Positions 1-6,054 of a stretch of DNA of 15,407 nt are shown in pieces (positions within the stretch are counted from its first letter, which is position 1; every line of letters begins with the position of its first letter). The position numbers and the translations under genes are program-made. The notes under the pieces are model-generated. The model was not told where the DNA came from. It ran no database searches and worked only from the letters and a program-made list of their open reading frames with translations. The stretch is from Bog-756 sp036511155 (lineage in GTDB: Bacteria > Actinomycetota > Acidimicrobiia > Acidimicrobiales > RAAP-2): the NCBI GenBank assembly GCA_036511155.1, contig DATCCR010000220.1:1-15407 (forward strand). Direction: 5' to 3'.

Positions 1-415
1 CGCAGCCGACGGCGGTCACCGTGCCGAACGCGTGGGTCGGCTTCGGCACGTGGATCGCCACGGAGACGGCGGACACGACGAAGTTCGTCTCGTTGCCGAT
101 GGCGCTGGCATCGTCACCCACGCAGACGTCGGCGAACGACGGGACGGCCACCTTCTTCTGGACGAACGAGGTCGCCGGCGTGACATCGACGGTGTGGACG
201 GCGGCGGCGGCGCCGTTGGTCGTCAGTGTGAAGGCGCCGGTGGCGCCGGCCGATCCGCACACACCCGGCGTGGTGTCGCCGTTGACGGCGGTCACCGAGC
301 CGCTGGCGGACGGTGCGGCGCCACCGGGATGGGCGGCTCCCGCCACCCCGCCGGTCATGGCCAGTGCGGCCACGGTGAGCGCGGTGACCCGCGCGAACCT
401 ACGTGCATGCGACAT
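1..415 (-). CDS. Secreted repeat-domain protein, 3' end outside window
   Basis: The minus strand reads open from an ATG at 415 to the window edge, giving 138 residues of an incomplete protein. The start is preceded by GGAGG about 8 nt upstream. Residues 1-28 form a classic signal peptide: Arg-rich MSHARRFARV, a hydrophobic TALTVAALAM core, and a likely cleavage after AGA. The mature part begins a domain with GSVTAVNGDTTPGVCGSAG at about 39-57 and SFADVCVGD at 93-101, and the fragment ends in GTVTAVGC. The first and last blocks are the same motif about 92 residues apart, so the protein is probably built of tandem copies, each with paired cysteines. From memory this resembles unnamed secreted actinobacterial proteins with small beta-barrel-like repeats of the DUF5666 kind; that assignment is tentative. 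It is probably exported to the envelope or outside. Function unknown. Confidence 0.82.
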   Translation of the reverse strand, partial: MSHARRFARVTALTVAALAMTGGVAGAAHPGGAAPSASGSVTAVNGDTTPGVCGSAGATGAFTLTTNGAAAAVHTVDVTPATSFVQKKVAVPSFADVCVGDDASAIGNETNFVVSAVSVAIHVPKPTHAFGTVTAVGC

Positions 416-563
416 GGTGCTGCCTCCTCGAGGAGTTGTCTGCGCCGGCAGGTGATCCCCTGTCGGCGTGTGTCGGTGTCGTGGGCGACCCGACCCTCCC
501 CGGTTGCGCCGCCACGTCTCCTACAACGTGTCGACGCCAGGACCCGTTACGGACCGACGGGCG

Positions 564-1382
564 TCACCCGAGGGGCGGCGCGAAGCGGACACTCATCGAC
601 TGGCTCGCGGTGGCCAGCAGGTTGCCCGACTCCGACCACAGGAACGCGGTCCCCTGGCCGTACCCGTCGGCGAGCGCCTGGATGCGGATGTCGCACAGCA
701 CCCACTCGGTGGGTTCGAGACGCACCACCCGCAGCGTGTTGTCGAGGCTGCGCGACATGACCCGCCGGCCGAGCGGCTGGGCCATGCCACCGGTCACGTA
801 GTCGCCGAGGATGGCCAGAGTGGCGGCCGACGGTTCGAGGTGACCAGGCACCCGCGCCCACAGGGCGCTCGTCGGCTCACCGGGCGTGAACGGACCCTGG
901 CTGATCTCCTCGAAGCTGCGGCCCCGGGCCAGGCGGACCTCGATCTGGTCGAAGATCGACGTGGTGGAGAACGAGGGCAGCCCGCGCGGCGGGCACTCGT
1001 TCGGCGGCGGCACGTCGGGCGGCGTGTCCCACACCCCCTCGGCCTCCATGCCACCGGGCAGCCCGAGGGCGGCGTTGACGGTCAGGATCTCGGTGTCGCC
1101 GGTCGTGCCGACCGCCCGGGCCTGGGTGACGCGGTTGCCCACCGCGGCCAGGGTCACCGTCAGGTCGAGGACCGAGTCGGTGGGAGCGAAGGACAGGTAC
1201 TGGCACGTCGACCACACCGTGGGCCGACCCGCCGCTGCCTCCAGGGCCACGAGCGCGGCCCCCAGGCCGCACCCGCCGAACAGGAAGTTGCCGGGGGTCG
1301 TGAGTCCGGGCACCACCTGGAGCCGCCAGTGGAGCGGGTCGCCGAGCTCCTCCATCCCGAGGAATTGGCGGGCGTCGGTCAC
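564..1382 (-). CDS. TesB-like acyl-CoA thioesterase (double hot-dog)
   Basis: Encodes 272 residues, close to the usual length of acyl-CoA thioesterase II (TesB) enzymes, which hydrolyse acyl-CoA to free acid and CoA. The N-terminal hot-dog shows the family pattern: LHWRLQ, a glycine-rich helix start (FLFGGCGLGAALVALE), then STCQYLSFAP and a strand ending in NRVTQARAVG. The C-terminal hot-dog ends with WVLCDIRIQALADGYGQG, then a Trp-Ser-Glu turn and LLATASQSMSVR; TesB proteins end in a similar strand carrying the catalytic Gln. The start is uncertain. An upstream ATG at 1460 would overlap the preceding gene by more than 50 bp, so I chose the GTG at 1382 with GGGGGA 5 nt upstream; the adjacent GTG at 1385 is equally possible. 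The 25-bp gap from the acyl-CoA dehydrogenase stop implies co-transcription and a joint role in acyl-CoA turnover. Confidence 0.85.
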   Translation of the reverse strand: MTDARQFLGMEELGDPLHWRLQVVPGLTTPGNFLFGGCGLGAALVALEAAAGRPTVWSTCQYLSFAPTDSVLDLTVTLAAVGNRVTQARAVGTTGDTEILTVNAALGLPGGMEAEGVWDTPPDVPPPNECPPRGLPSFSTTSIFDQIEVRLARGRSFEEISQGPFTPGEPTSALWARVPGHLEPSAATLAILGDYVTGGMAQPLGRRVMSRSLDNTLRVVRLEPTEWVLCDIRIQALADGYGQGTAFLWSESGNLLATASQSMSVRFAPPLG

Positions 1383-1407
1383 CACGGTCCCCCGTCGAGG
1401 GACCGGC

Positions 1408-2604
1408 TCAACTCCGGGGGACCTTGGCCCAGGGGAGTTCCTTGTCCACCCGGACGTCACCGGGCAGGCCCAGGATCCGCTCGCCGAGGATGTTGCGCTG
1501 GACCTCGGAGGTACCGCCCTCGATGGAGTTGGCCCGGGACCGCAGGAAGAACTTCCGGGCCGTTCCGGGAGGGCCGACCAGGCCGAGGACCTCGGAGCGG
1601 CGCATGGTGTAGTCGTAGTCGATCAGTCCGTCGGCGCCGAGCAGGTCGACGCAGAGCTCGAACACCTGCTTGTTCACCTCGGCGAACATCAGCTTGGCGA
1701 TCGAGCCCTCGGGGCCGGGGTTGCCGACCTTGCGGTTCTGCGAGGCGCGCAGGTTGGTGAGGCGCAGTACCTCCATGTCGACCCACAGCTGCATGAGTCG
1801 GTCGCGCTCGACCGCCGTGCGGCGGGCGCCTCCGCTCTGGAAGATGCGGACGGCCTCGGCGATCGAGCCCGAGCCACGCAGCGGCGCGCCGCCCCCGCCG
1901 CCGATGGTGGTGCGCTCATTGGACAGCGTGGTCATGGCCACCCGCCAACCCTCGCCCACGTCACCGATGCGGTCGGCATCGGGCACCCGGACCTCGGTCA
2001 TGTAGACCTCGTTGAACTCGGCCTCACCGGTCATCTGGCGGAGCGGGCGCACCTCGACGCCCGGCGCGTGCATGTCGAGGGCGAAGTAGGTGAGGCCCTT
2101 GTGCTTCGGGAGGTCGGGATCGGTGCGGGCCACCAACATGCCGCGGTCGGCGATGTGGGCCAGCGTGTTCCAGACCTTCTGGCCGGTGATCACCCACTCG
2201 TCGCCGTCCCGCACGGCCCGGGTGGCCAGGCCCGCCAGGTCGGAGCCGGAGCCCGGCTCGCTGAACAGCTGGCACCACGCGTCCTCGCCCGTGAAGGTGC
2301 GACGCAGCAGGCGGGAGCGCAGCTCGTCCGACCCGTGGGTCACCACCGTCGGGCCGGCCATGGTCAGGCCGAAGAATTCGCGGGCGCCCGCCGGGGTGGC
2401 CCCCGCCTCACTCAGGCGCCGGTCGACGATGCGCTGGAGGTTGGGCGGGAGGCCGAGGCCGCCGAGGCCCTCGGGGAAGGAGATCCAGGCCAGGCCCAGG
2501 TCGTACTGCCGGCCGCGGAACTCCTCGACCGACACCGCCTTCGGGTCCAGTTCGTCCAGGAGCCGGGTGACCCGCTCCTCGACCGTCGTCGTGTCATCTG
2601 CCAT
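1408..2604 (-). CDS. Acyl-CoA dehydrogenase (FadE-type flavoprotein)
   Basis: A 398-residue protein of the FAD-dependent acyl-CoA dehydrogenase family, which introduces the alpha,beta double bond into an acyl-CoA thioester. The N-terminal helical domain (about 1-110) leads to the flavin/substrate signature CQLFSEPGSGSDLAG (111-125) and GQKVWNT (141-147) in the middle beta domain. A C-terminal helical domain follows from about 230. Near the C-terminus, SIEGGTSEVQRNILGERILG holds the expected catalytic glutamate at about position 362, as in the MCAD/FadE pattern. No residue looks missing. Substrate chain length or sterol preference cannot be read from the sequence; such proteins in actinobacteria act in fatty-acid, sterol or branched-chain catabolism. 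The ATG at 2604 lacks a Shine-Dalgarno but has a -10-like TATGTT 6 nt upstream, suggesting a leaderless mRNA. The TesB-like thioesterase follows after 25 bp. Confidence 0.95.
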   Translation of the reverse strand: MADDTTTVEERVTRLLDELDPKAVSVEEFRGRQYDLGLAWISFPEGLGGLGLPPNLQRIVDRRLSEAGATPAGAREFFGLTMAGPTVVTHGSDELRSRLLRRTFTGEDAWCQLFSEPGSGSDLAGLATRAVRDGDEWVITGQKVWNTLAHIADRGMLVARTDPDLPKHKGLTYFALDMHAPGVEVRPLRQMTGEAEFNEVYMTEVRVPDADRIGDVGEGWRVAMTTLSNERTTIGGGGGAPLRGSGSIAEAVRIFQSGGARRTAVERDRLMQLWVDMEVLRLTNLRASQNRKVGNPGPEGSIAKLMFAEVNKQVFELCVDLLGADGLIDYDYTMRRSEVLGLVGPPGTARKFFLRSRANSIEGGTSEVQRNILGERILGLPGDVRVDKELPWAKVPRS

Positions 2605-2610
2605 GGGCAG

Positions 2611-2616
2611 AACATA
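2611..2616 (-). promoter_or_regulatory. Leaderless -10 hexamer of the acyl-CoA dehydrogenase gene
   Basis: On the minus strand TATGTT ends 6 nt before the ATG at 2604, which would put the transcription start at or next to the A of the start codon. The spacing and TANNNT form match leaderless actinobacterial promoters. I see no clear -35. The position is supported by the same layout in four other genes of this window. Confidence 0.55.
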
Positions 2617-2631
2617 CCGCCCTGGGGGCGG
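2617..2631. repeat. Short perfect hairpin CCGCCC-TGG-GGGCGG
   Basis: A 6-bp perfect inverted repeat with a 3-nt loop lies directly upstream of the acyl-CoA dehydrogenase -10 element, and downstream of the pdxH stop when read on the minus strand. It could be a U-less terminator for pdxH, or an operator in the spacer of the dehydrogenase promoter. In DNA this GC-rich, such short hairpins also arise by chance. Confidence 0.35.
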
Positions 2632-2685
2632 CGCGGCCCAGGGACGGGCGGGCGGCAGGGTCGCGGCCCGGCCGACCGCCGGGGG

Positions 2686-3318
2686 TCACGGCTGCAGGCG
2701 CTGCACCGTCCACCCGCCGTCGGCCAGCTCGTAGTGGACCCGGTCGTGGAGCCGGTTGGCGCCCAGCTGCCAGAACTCGTAGGCACGCGGCGTGACCCGC
2801 CACCCTCCCCACCATGCGGGCCGGGGCACGTCGCCGTCGGCGAAGGCGGCCGACCACTCCGCGACCTTGGCGTCGAGCTCGGCCCGGCTGCCGATGGGAC
2901 GGCTCTGGTGGGAGGCGTGGGCGCCGATGCGGCTGCCGACATCACGGGTGGCGTAGTAGTCGTCGGACTCGGCGTCCGTGGTGCGGGTGACCGGCCCCTC
3001 GATGCGGACCTGGCGGCCGAGGGCCTCCCAGTAGAAGAGCAGGGCGGCCTCCGGGTTGGCCTCGAGGTCGTGGCTCTTTCGCCCGTCGTAGTTCGTGAAG
3101 AAGACGAAGCCGCCGGGGCCCCACGACTTGAGCAGGACCATCCGGACCGACGGGCATCCCTCCGCGTCAGCGGTGGCCAGCGCCATGGCCTCGGGAGCAT
3201 CCACCGTTTCGCCGGCCCGCGCATACCAGCGTGCGAACTGACCGAGCGGGTCGGGGTCGACGGTGCGCTCGTCGACGGTCCCGTCGTCGGTGCCGCCGGG
3301 AGGCTGGGCTGCGTCCAT
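2686..3318 (-). CDS. pdxH: Pyridoxine/pyridoxamine 5'-phosphate oxidase
   Basis: A 210-residue, full-length PdxH. The FMN enzyme oxidises PNP or PMP to pyridoxal 5'-phosphate in the cytosol. Visible family landmarks: the FMN-binding stretch RMVLLKSW (59-66) and FVFFTNYDGRKSHDLEANP (71-89), then ALLFYWEALGRQVRIEG (92-108), with Arg80-Lys81 and Gln103 as typical phosphate/flavin contacts. The C-terminal signature EFWQLGANRLHDR (181-193) and the ending WTVQRLQP match the PdxH C-terminal domain. The ATG at 3318 is preceded by a TAGGGT -10-like element 7 nt away and by no Shine-Dalgarno. It is divergent from a class-V PLP-dependent enzyme, which may share a regulatory region; a functional link through the cofactor is inference. 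Confidence 0.95.
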   Translation of the reverse strand: MDAAQPPGGTDDGTVDERTVDPDPLGQFARWYARAGETVDAPEAMALATADAEGCPSVRMVLLKSWGPGGFVFFTNYDGRKSHDLEANPEAALLFYWEALGRQVRIEGPVTRTTDAESDDYYATRDVGSRIGAHASHQSRPIGSRAELDAKVAEWSAAFADGDVPRPAWWGGWRVTPRAYEFWQLGANRLHDRVHYELADGGWTVQRLQP

Positions 3319-3325
3319 ACGTCCG

Positions 3326-3331
3326 ACCCTA
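3326..3331 (-). promoter_or_regulatory. Leaderless -10 hexamer of pdxH
   Basis: TAGGGT on the minus strand ends 7 nt before the pdxH ATG, with no Shine-Dalgarno between them. The upstream stretch TTACTAGGGT is locally AT-richer than its surroundings, as expected of a -10 region. No recognisable -35 was found at 16-19 nt. Confidence 0.5.
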
Positions 3332-3348
3332 GTAATCGCGCTGCGCTC

Positions 3349-3392
3349 CCTGGGTCCGTGGCCTTGGAGGCCTGGGTCCGTGGCCCTGGAGG
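3349..3392. repeat. Tandem duplication of a 22-bp unit
   Basis: Two head-to-tail copies, 3349-3370 and 3371-3392, differ at one base only (T at 3364 versus C at 3386). Each begins CCTGGGTCCG and ends TGGAGG. They sit in the 212-bp divergent region between pdxH and the class-V PLP enzyme. The repeat may be a replication-slippage duplication or a doubled binding site. The rest of this intergenic region holds a 10-bp palindrome CGGTCGACCG at 3410-3419 and the two promoters. Confidence 0.7.
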
Positions 3393-3517
3393 GAGGAGGA
3401 TCCGGCGGACGGTCGACCGAAACGGTGTACGTCGTTCGAAGCCGAACACCCTCATGCGTCGATGCGGGAGGTCGGGTCGCCGAGCGCTCCCCCGGCAGTG
3501 ACCGGAATGCGCGGCGC

Positions 3518-3523
3518 TAGCCT
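3518..3523 (+). promoter_or_regulatory. Leaderless -10 hexamer of the class-V PLP enzyme
   Basis: TAGCCT ends 7 nt before the ATG at 3531. No purine-rich Shine-Dalgarno lies in the intervening CCGGGGC at a sensible distance. This arrangement decided the start choice over the upstream in-frame ATGs at 3462 and 3507. Confidence 0.5.
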
Positions 3524-3530
3524 CCGGGGC

Positions 3531-4733
3531 ATGCTCCGCCCCCTGGACGTCGCCGCCGAGCGTGCCGCCACACCGGGCTGCGCGACGGTCGCCCACCTGA
3601 ACAACGCCGGGGCCGCCCTGCCCACGTCGGCCACCCTGGACACGGTCATCGCCCACCTCCGGCTCGAGGCCGGGATCGGCGGCTACGAGGCCGAATCCGC
3701 CGTGTGGGACCAGGTGACGGCGGTCCGGGCGTCGGCCGCCGCACTGCTCGGCGCCACCATCGACGAGGTGGCGATCACCGGGTCCGACACCGAGGGCTTC
3801 ACCAAGGCGCTGTGGGGCCTCCACCTGGGCGGCGGGCTCGAGCGGGGCCGGCGCATCCTGGTCGACCGCATCGCCTACGACAGCCACTACATGGGCCTGC
3901 TCCAGGTATCCGCCCTCGCCGGCACGACCATCGAGGCGGTACCGAGCACTGCCGACGGGACCCTCGACCTCGACGCCCTGGCCGCGGCCCTGGCCGGAGG
4001 AGACGTGGCCCTGGCCAGCCTCACCCACGTGGGCACCCACCGCGGCCTGGTCAACCCGGTGGCCGAGGCCGCCCGCCTCTGCCGCGAGGCCGGCGCCGTC
4101 ACCTTCGTCGACGCCTGCCAGAGTGTCGGCCAGCTTCCGGTGGACGTCGGCGCCATCGGGTGCGACGTCCTGACCGGCACCGGGCGCAAGTGGCTGCGCG
4201 GCCCGCGGGGCACCGGCCTCGTCTACGTGCGGGCCGGCTTCGCCCCGTCGCTCCGCCCCGTCGGCATCGACGGGCGCTCCGCCACCTGGGACGCCGTCGA
4301 CCACTACCGGATGGAGGACGGGGCCCAGCGCTTCATCCCCTTCGAGACCCCGGTGGCGGTGCGTCTCGGACTGGGCACGGCCATCGACCACGTGCTCGAC
4401 CTCGGGATCGACGCCATTGCCGAGCGGGTGGGGTCGGTGGCAGAAGAGCTCCGCGCACTCCTCGGCGGCATCGGGGGAGTCACCGTGCACGACGGCGGAC
4501 GGCGCCGCTGCGGGATCGTGACGTTCACCGTGGACGGACGCGCCCCGACCGAGGTCGCCACTGCGGCCCGGGCGGCCGGGGTCAACGTGTCGGTGACCGA
4601 TCAGCCGGCGGCCCGGCTCGATCTCGGCGGCGACCGCCCGACAGGTGTGGTGCGGGCCTCGCCGCACTACTACAACGACGCCGATGAGCTCGGCCGTCTA
4701 GCCGAGGCGGTCGCGGCCCTGTCCGCCCGGTGA
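3531..4733 (+). CDS. Class-V aminotransferase-fold PLP enzyme (EgtE/epimerase-like)
   Basis: A 400-residue fold-type I PLP enzyme. It opens with HLNNAGAALP (23-32) and GGYEAE, the substrate-side entry of this class. TFVDACQSVGQLPVD carries the PLP-ring aspartate (Asp194) and Gln197. LTGTGRKWLRGPRGTG places the Schiff-base lysine at about Lys220. The C-terminus ends RASPHYYNDADEL, a motif shared with EgtE-like lyases and isopenicillin-N-epimerase-like proteins. No cysteine sits in the usual NifS/SufS active-site loop, so a cysteine desulfurase role is unlikely. A C-S lyase such as ergothioneine EgtE is possible, but no other egt gene is present here. Divergent to pdxH, which supplies its cofactor. 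Its stop overlaps the start of a gene remnant (GTGA at 4730-4733). Confidence 0.9.
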   Translation: MLRPLDVAAERAATPGCATVAHLNNAGAALPTSATLDTVIAHLRLEAGIGGYEAESAVWDQVTAVRASAAALLGATIDEVAITGSDTEGFTKALWGLHLGGGLERGRRILVDRIAYDSHYMGLLQVSALAGTTIEAVPSTADGTLDLDALAAALAGGDVALASLTHVGTHRGLVNPVAEAARLCREAGAVTFVDACQSVGQLPVDVGAIGCDVLTGTGRKWLRGPRGTGLVYVRAGFAPSLRPVGIDGRSATWDAVDHYRMEDGAQRFIPFETPVAVRLGLGTAIDHVLDLGIDAIAERVGSVAEELRALLGGIGGVTVHDGGRRRCGIVTFTVDGRAPTEVATAARAAGVNVSVTDQPAARLDLGGDRPTGVVRASPHYYNDADELGRLAEAVAALSAR

Positions 4734-4902
4734 GGGTGCTGACGTCGGCCGCCGGCGTCGGGGCCGCGCTGCGGCCGATGTGGCAGGCGATCGTGCACGA
4801 CGACCCCGCTGCCGCGCGTGCGGCGTTCTCCCCCGCTCCGCCCGCCTCCGGAAGAACGCCGGAACGCTGACCGACCCGGCGTCGGACTACAACGGCCGGG
4901 TG
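4730..4902 (+). pseudogene. Frameshifted, truncated remnant of an unnamed actinobacterial protein
   Basis: A GTG overlaps the aminotransferase stop (GTGA) and opens 46 codons, containing MWQAIVHDDPAAARAAFSP, before a TGA at 4868. At the C-run 4830-4834 the likely sense frame changes: the frame starting at 4834 reads RSARLRKNAG, TLTDPASDYNGRV. Restoring one missing base (a T) after the TTC codon at 4826-4828 would give AFFPRSARLRKNAG followed by TLTDPASDYNGR. From memory this matches the N-terminus of a hypothetical actinobacterial family with the pattern Trp-x-x-Ile-Val, then Phe-Phe-Pro, then Asp-Pro-Ala-x-Asp-Tyr. The remaining two thirds of such a protein are absent, because the convergent small gene begins at 4914. 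I read it as a decayed gene once translationally coupled to the aminotransferase. A sequencing deletion could explain the frameshift but not the truncation. Confidence 0.6.
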
Positions 4903-4913
4903 GGCAGGACCCG

Positions 4914-5096
4914 TCAGCCGGCCGGCTCGCCTGCCAGCTGAGCCCGCACGGCCTGAAGGTGCACCCGACGCTCCTTCAGGCCCAGCCGGTAACTCGGGTT
5001 GTCGGTATCGGCGATCTCGCTCGACAGGTCCCCCAGCGATCCGTCGAGCAGATCGCGCAGCTCCGTGGCCTCGGCGTCGGTCAGGGTGAGTTCCAT
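4914..5096 (-). CDS. Conserved small protein (60 aa), function unknown
   Basis: A 60-residue acidic, charged, mostly helical protein beginning MELTLTDAEATELRDLLDG, followed by LGDLSSEIADTDNPSYR and a basic stretch LKERRVHLQAVRAQL. It has no signal peptide or membrane segment. I recognise the pattern LGDLSxEIADTDNPxYR from small hypothetical proteins common in actinobacteria, for which I know no function. The start at 5096 was chosen because GAGGAG lies 9 nt upstream. The in-frame ATG at 5105 abuts that sequence, and the longer open frame upstream has no family-like content. The gene converges on the remnant at 4730-4902 and is divergent from the SDR at 5275. Confidence 0.8.
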   Translation of the reverse strand: MELTLTDAEATELRDLLDGSLGDLSSEIADTDNPSYRLGLKERRVHLQAVRAQLAGEPAG

Positions 5097-5238
5097 CGGC
5101 TCCATCTCCTCGAATCGGTCGTGCGCTGTCCACCGCACCCGTCCATCATCGGGCCGGACGCCCCGGGCGCACAGGGGCGAAGGTCCCAACGGAGGTCCAC
5201 GGACGGGAGATGCGGCCGGCACTCCGGCCCGGGTTCGA

Positions 5239-5268
5239 TTGACACCTCCGGCACCGACCCGATAGACG
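5239..5268 (+). promoter_or_regulatory. -35/-10 promoter of the SDR operon, leaderless
   Basis: A consensus TTGACA at 5239-5244 is followed, 18 nt on, by TAGACG (5263-5268), which ends 6 nt before the ATG at 5275. If the -10 is read as ATAGAC the spacer is 17 nt. No Shine-Dalgarno precedes the ATG. This is the best-formed promoter in the window and should drive the three-gene cassette at 5275-7704 with a start site at the initiation codon. Confidence 0.65.
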
Positions 5269-5274
5269 GGTGCG

Positions 5275-6054
5275 ATGATCCTCGAAGGAAAGACCGTATT
5301 GGTGACCGGTGTGGGCGGGGGGCTCGGACGGGAATGCGCCGCCTCCGCCCTGCGCGACGGCGCGCGCGTAGTGATCGCCGCCCGCTCGGCGGACTCCCTG
5401 GCGACCATCGCCGCCGAGCTCGACCCGAGTGGTGAGCGGGTGGTGTCGCAGGTGACCGACATAAACGACGCCGACTCGTGCGGCGCACTGGTGGACCTGG
5501 CCAAGGAGCGCTTCGGCACCGTCGACGCGCTGGTCCAGGTGGCCGCCTTCGAGAATGCCTGGGGCGGGCTCTACGACATGAAGTTCGAGGACTGGCGGTC
5601 CGCATTCGAGACCAACGTGCTCGGGGCCATCAACGTCATCCGTCCCGCCGCGGCGGCCATGAAGGAGGGCGGTGGCGGGTCGATCGTGCTCATCGGGTCG
5701 CAGTCGATGTTCGCCCCCCAGATGCCCCAGGGTGGCTATGCGGCCTCCAAGAGCGCCCTGCTGTCGGCCATGTACTACCTGTGCGACGAGCTCGGACCGG
5801 ACAACATCCGCTGCAACATGGTCATCCCCTCGTGGATGTGGGGGCCTCCGGTCGAAATGCTCATGAACTGGCGGGCCAAGAACGAGGAGAAGACGGTGGA
5901 GGAGGCCCTGGACGACGTGGTCGGCAAGTTCCCGCTGCGTCGGATGGCCGAGGACGGCGAAGTGGCCGACGTCGTCGCGTTCTTCGCCTCGGACCACGCC
6001 AAGGCCGTGACCGGGCAGTACCTGCTGGTCAACTCCGGCGAGATGTTCCGGTGA
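5275..6054 (+). CDS. Short-chain dehydrogenase/reductase (SDR), 259 aa
   Basis: A classical SDR of normal length acting on a hydroxyl/keto group with NAD(P)(H). The dinucleotide motif TGVGGGLG is at 11-18, the structural Asn at 114 (TNVLG), and the catalytic set Ser142 (IGSQS), Tyr155 and Lys159 (YAASK). The usual NNAG at the end of beta-4 is replaced by QVAAF, a mild deviation. The C-terminus VTGQYLLVNSGEMFR differs from the typical VDGG ending and may shape the substrate pocket. The substrate is unknown. The gene leads a probable operon: its stop overlaps the GTG of the DapB-like oxidoreductase (GTGA, 6051-6054), so the two are translationally coupled. It is transcribed from a TTGACA-type leaderless promoter. 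Confidence 0.93.
   Translation: MILEGKTVLVTGVGGGLGRECAASALRDGARVVIAARSADSLATIAAELDPSGERVVSQVTDINDADSCGALVDLAKERFGTVDALVQVAAFENAWGGLYDMKFEDWRSAFETNVLGAINVIRPAAAAMKEGGGGSIVLIGSQSMFAPQMPQGGYAASKSALLSAMYYLCDELGPDNIRCNMVIPSWMWGPPVEMLMNWRAKNEEKTVEEALDDVVGKFPLRRMAEDGEVADVVAFFASDHAKAVTGQYLLVNSGEMFR

Noticed and set aside
424..435. CTCCTCGAGGAG palindrome covering the Shine-Dalgarno of the first gene
   Set aside because: As RNA it can form only a 4-bp stem with a 4-nt loop, too weak to claim translational control.
533..565. GACGCC ... GGCGTC inverted repeat near the thioesterase stop
   Set aside because: The arms are 6 bp with a 21-nt loop, and one arm overlaps the stop codon; too weak for a terminator.
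886..3501. An 871-codon open frame on the plus strand across the thioesterase, dehydrogenase and pdxH genes
   Set aside because: It runs antisense to three well-recognised minus-strand genes, is rich in His/Arg/Gly/Ala repeats typical of GC-rich shadow frames, and shows no domain.
2412..4667. A 751-codon minus-strand open frame spanning pdxH and the aminotransferase
   Set aside because: It crosses two divergent, clearly identified genes in the wrong frame and has no domain-like sequence.
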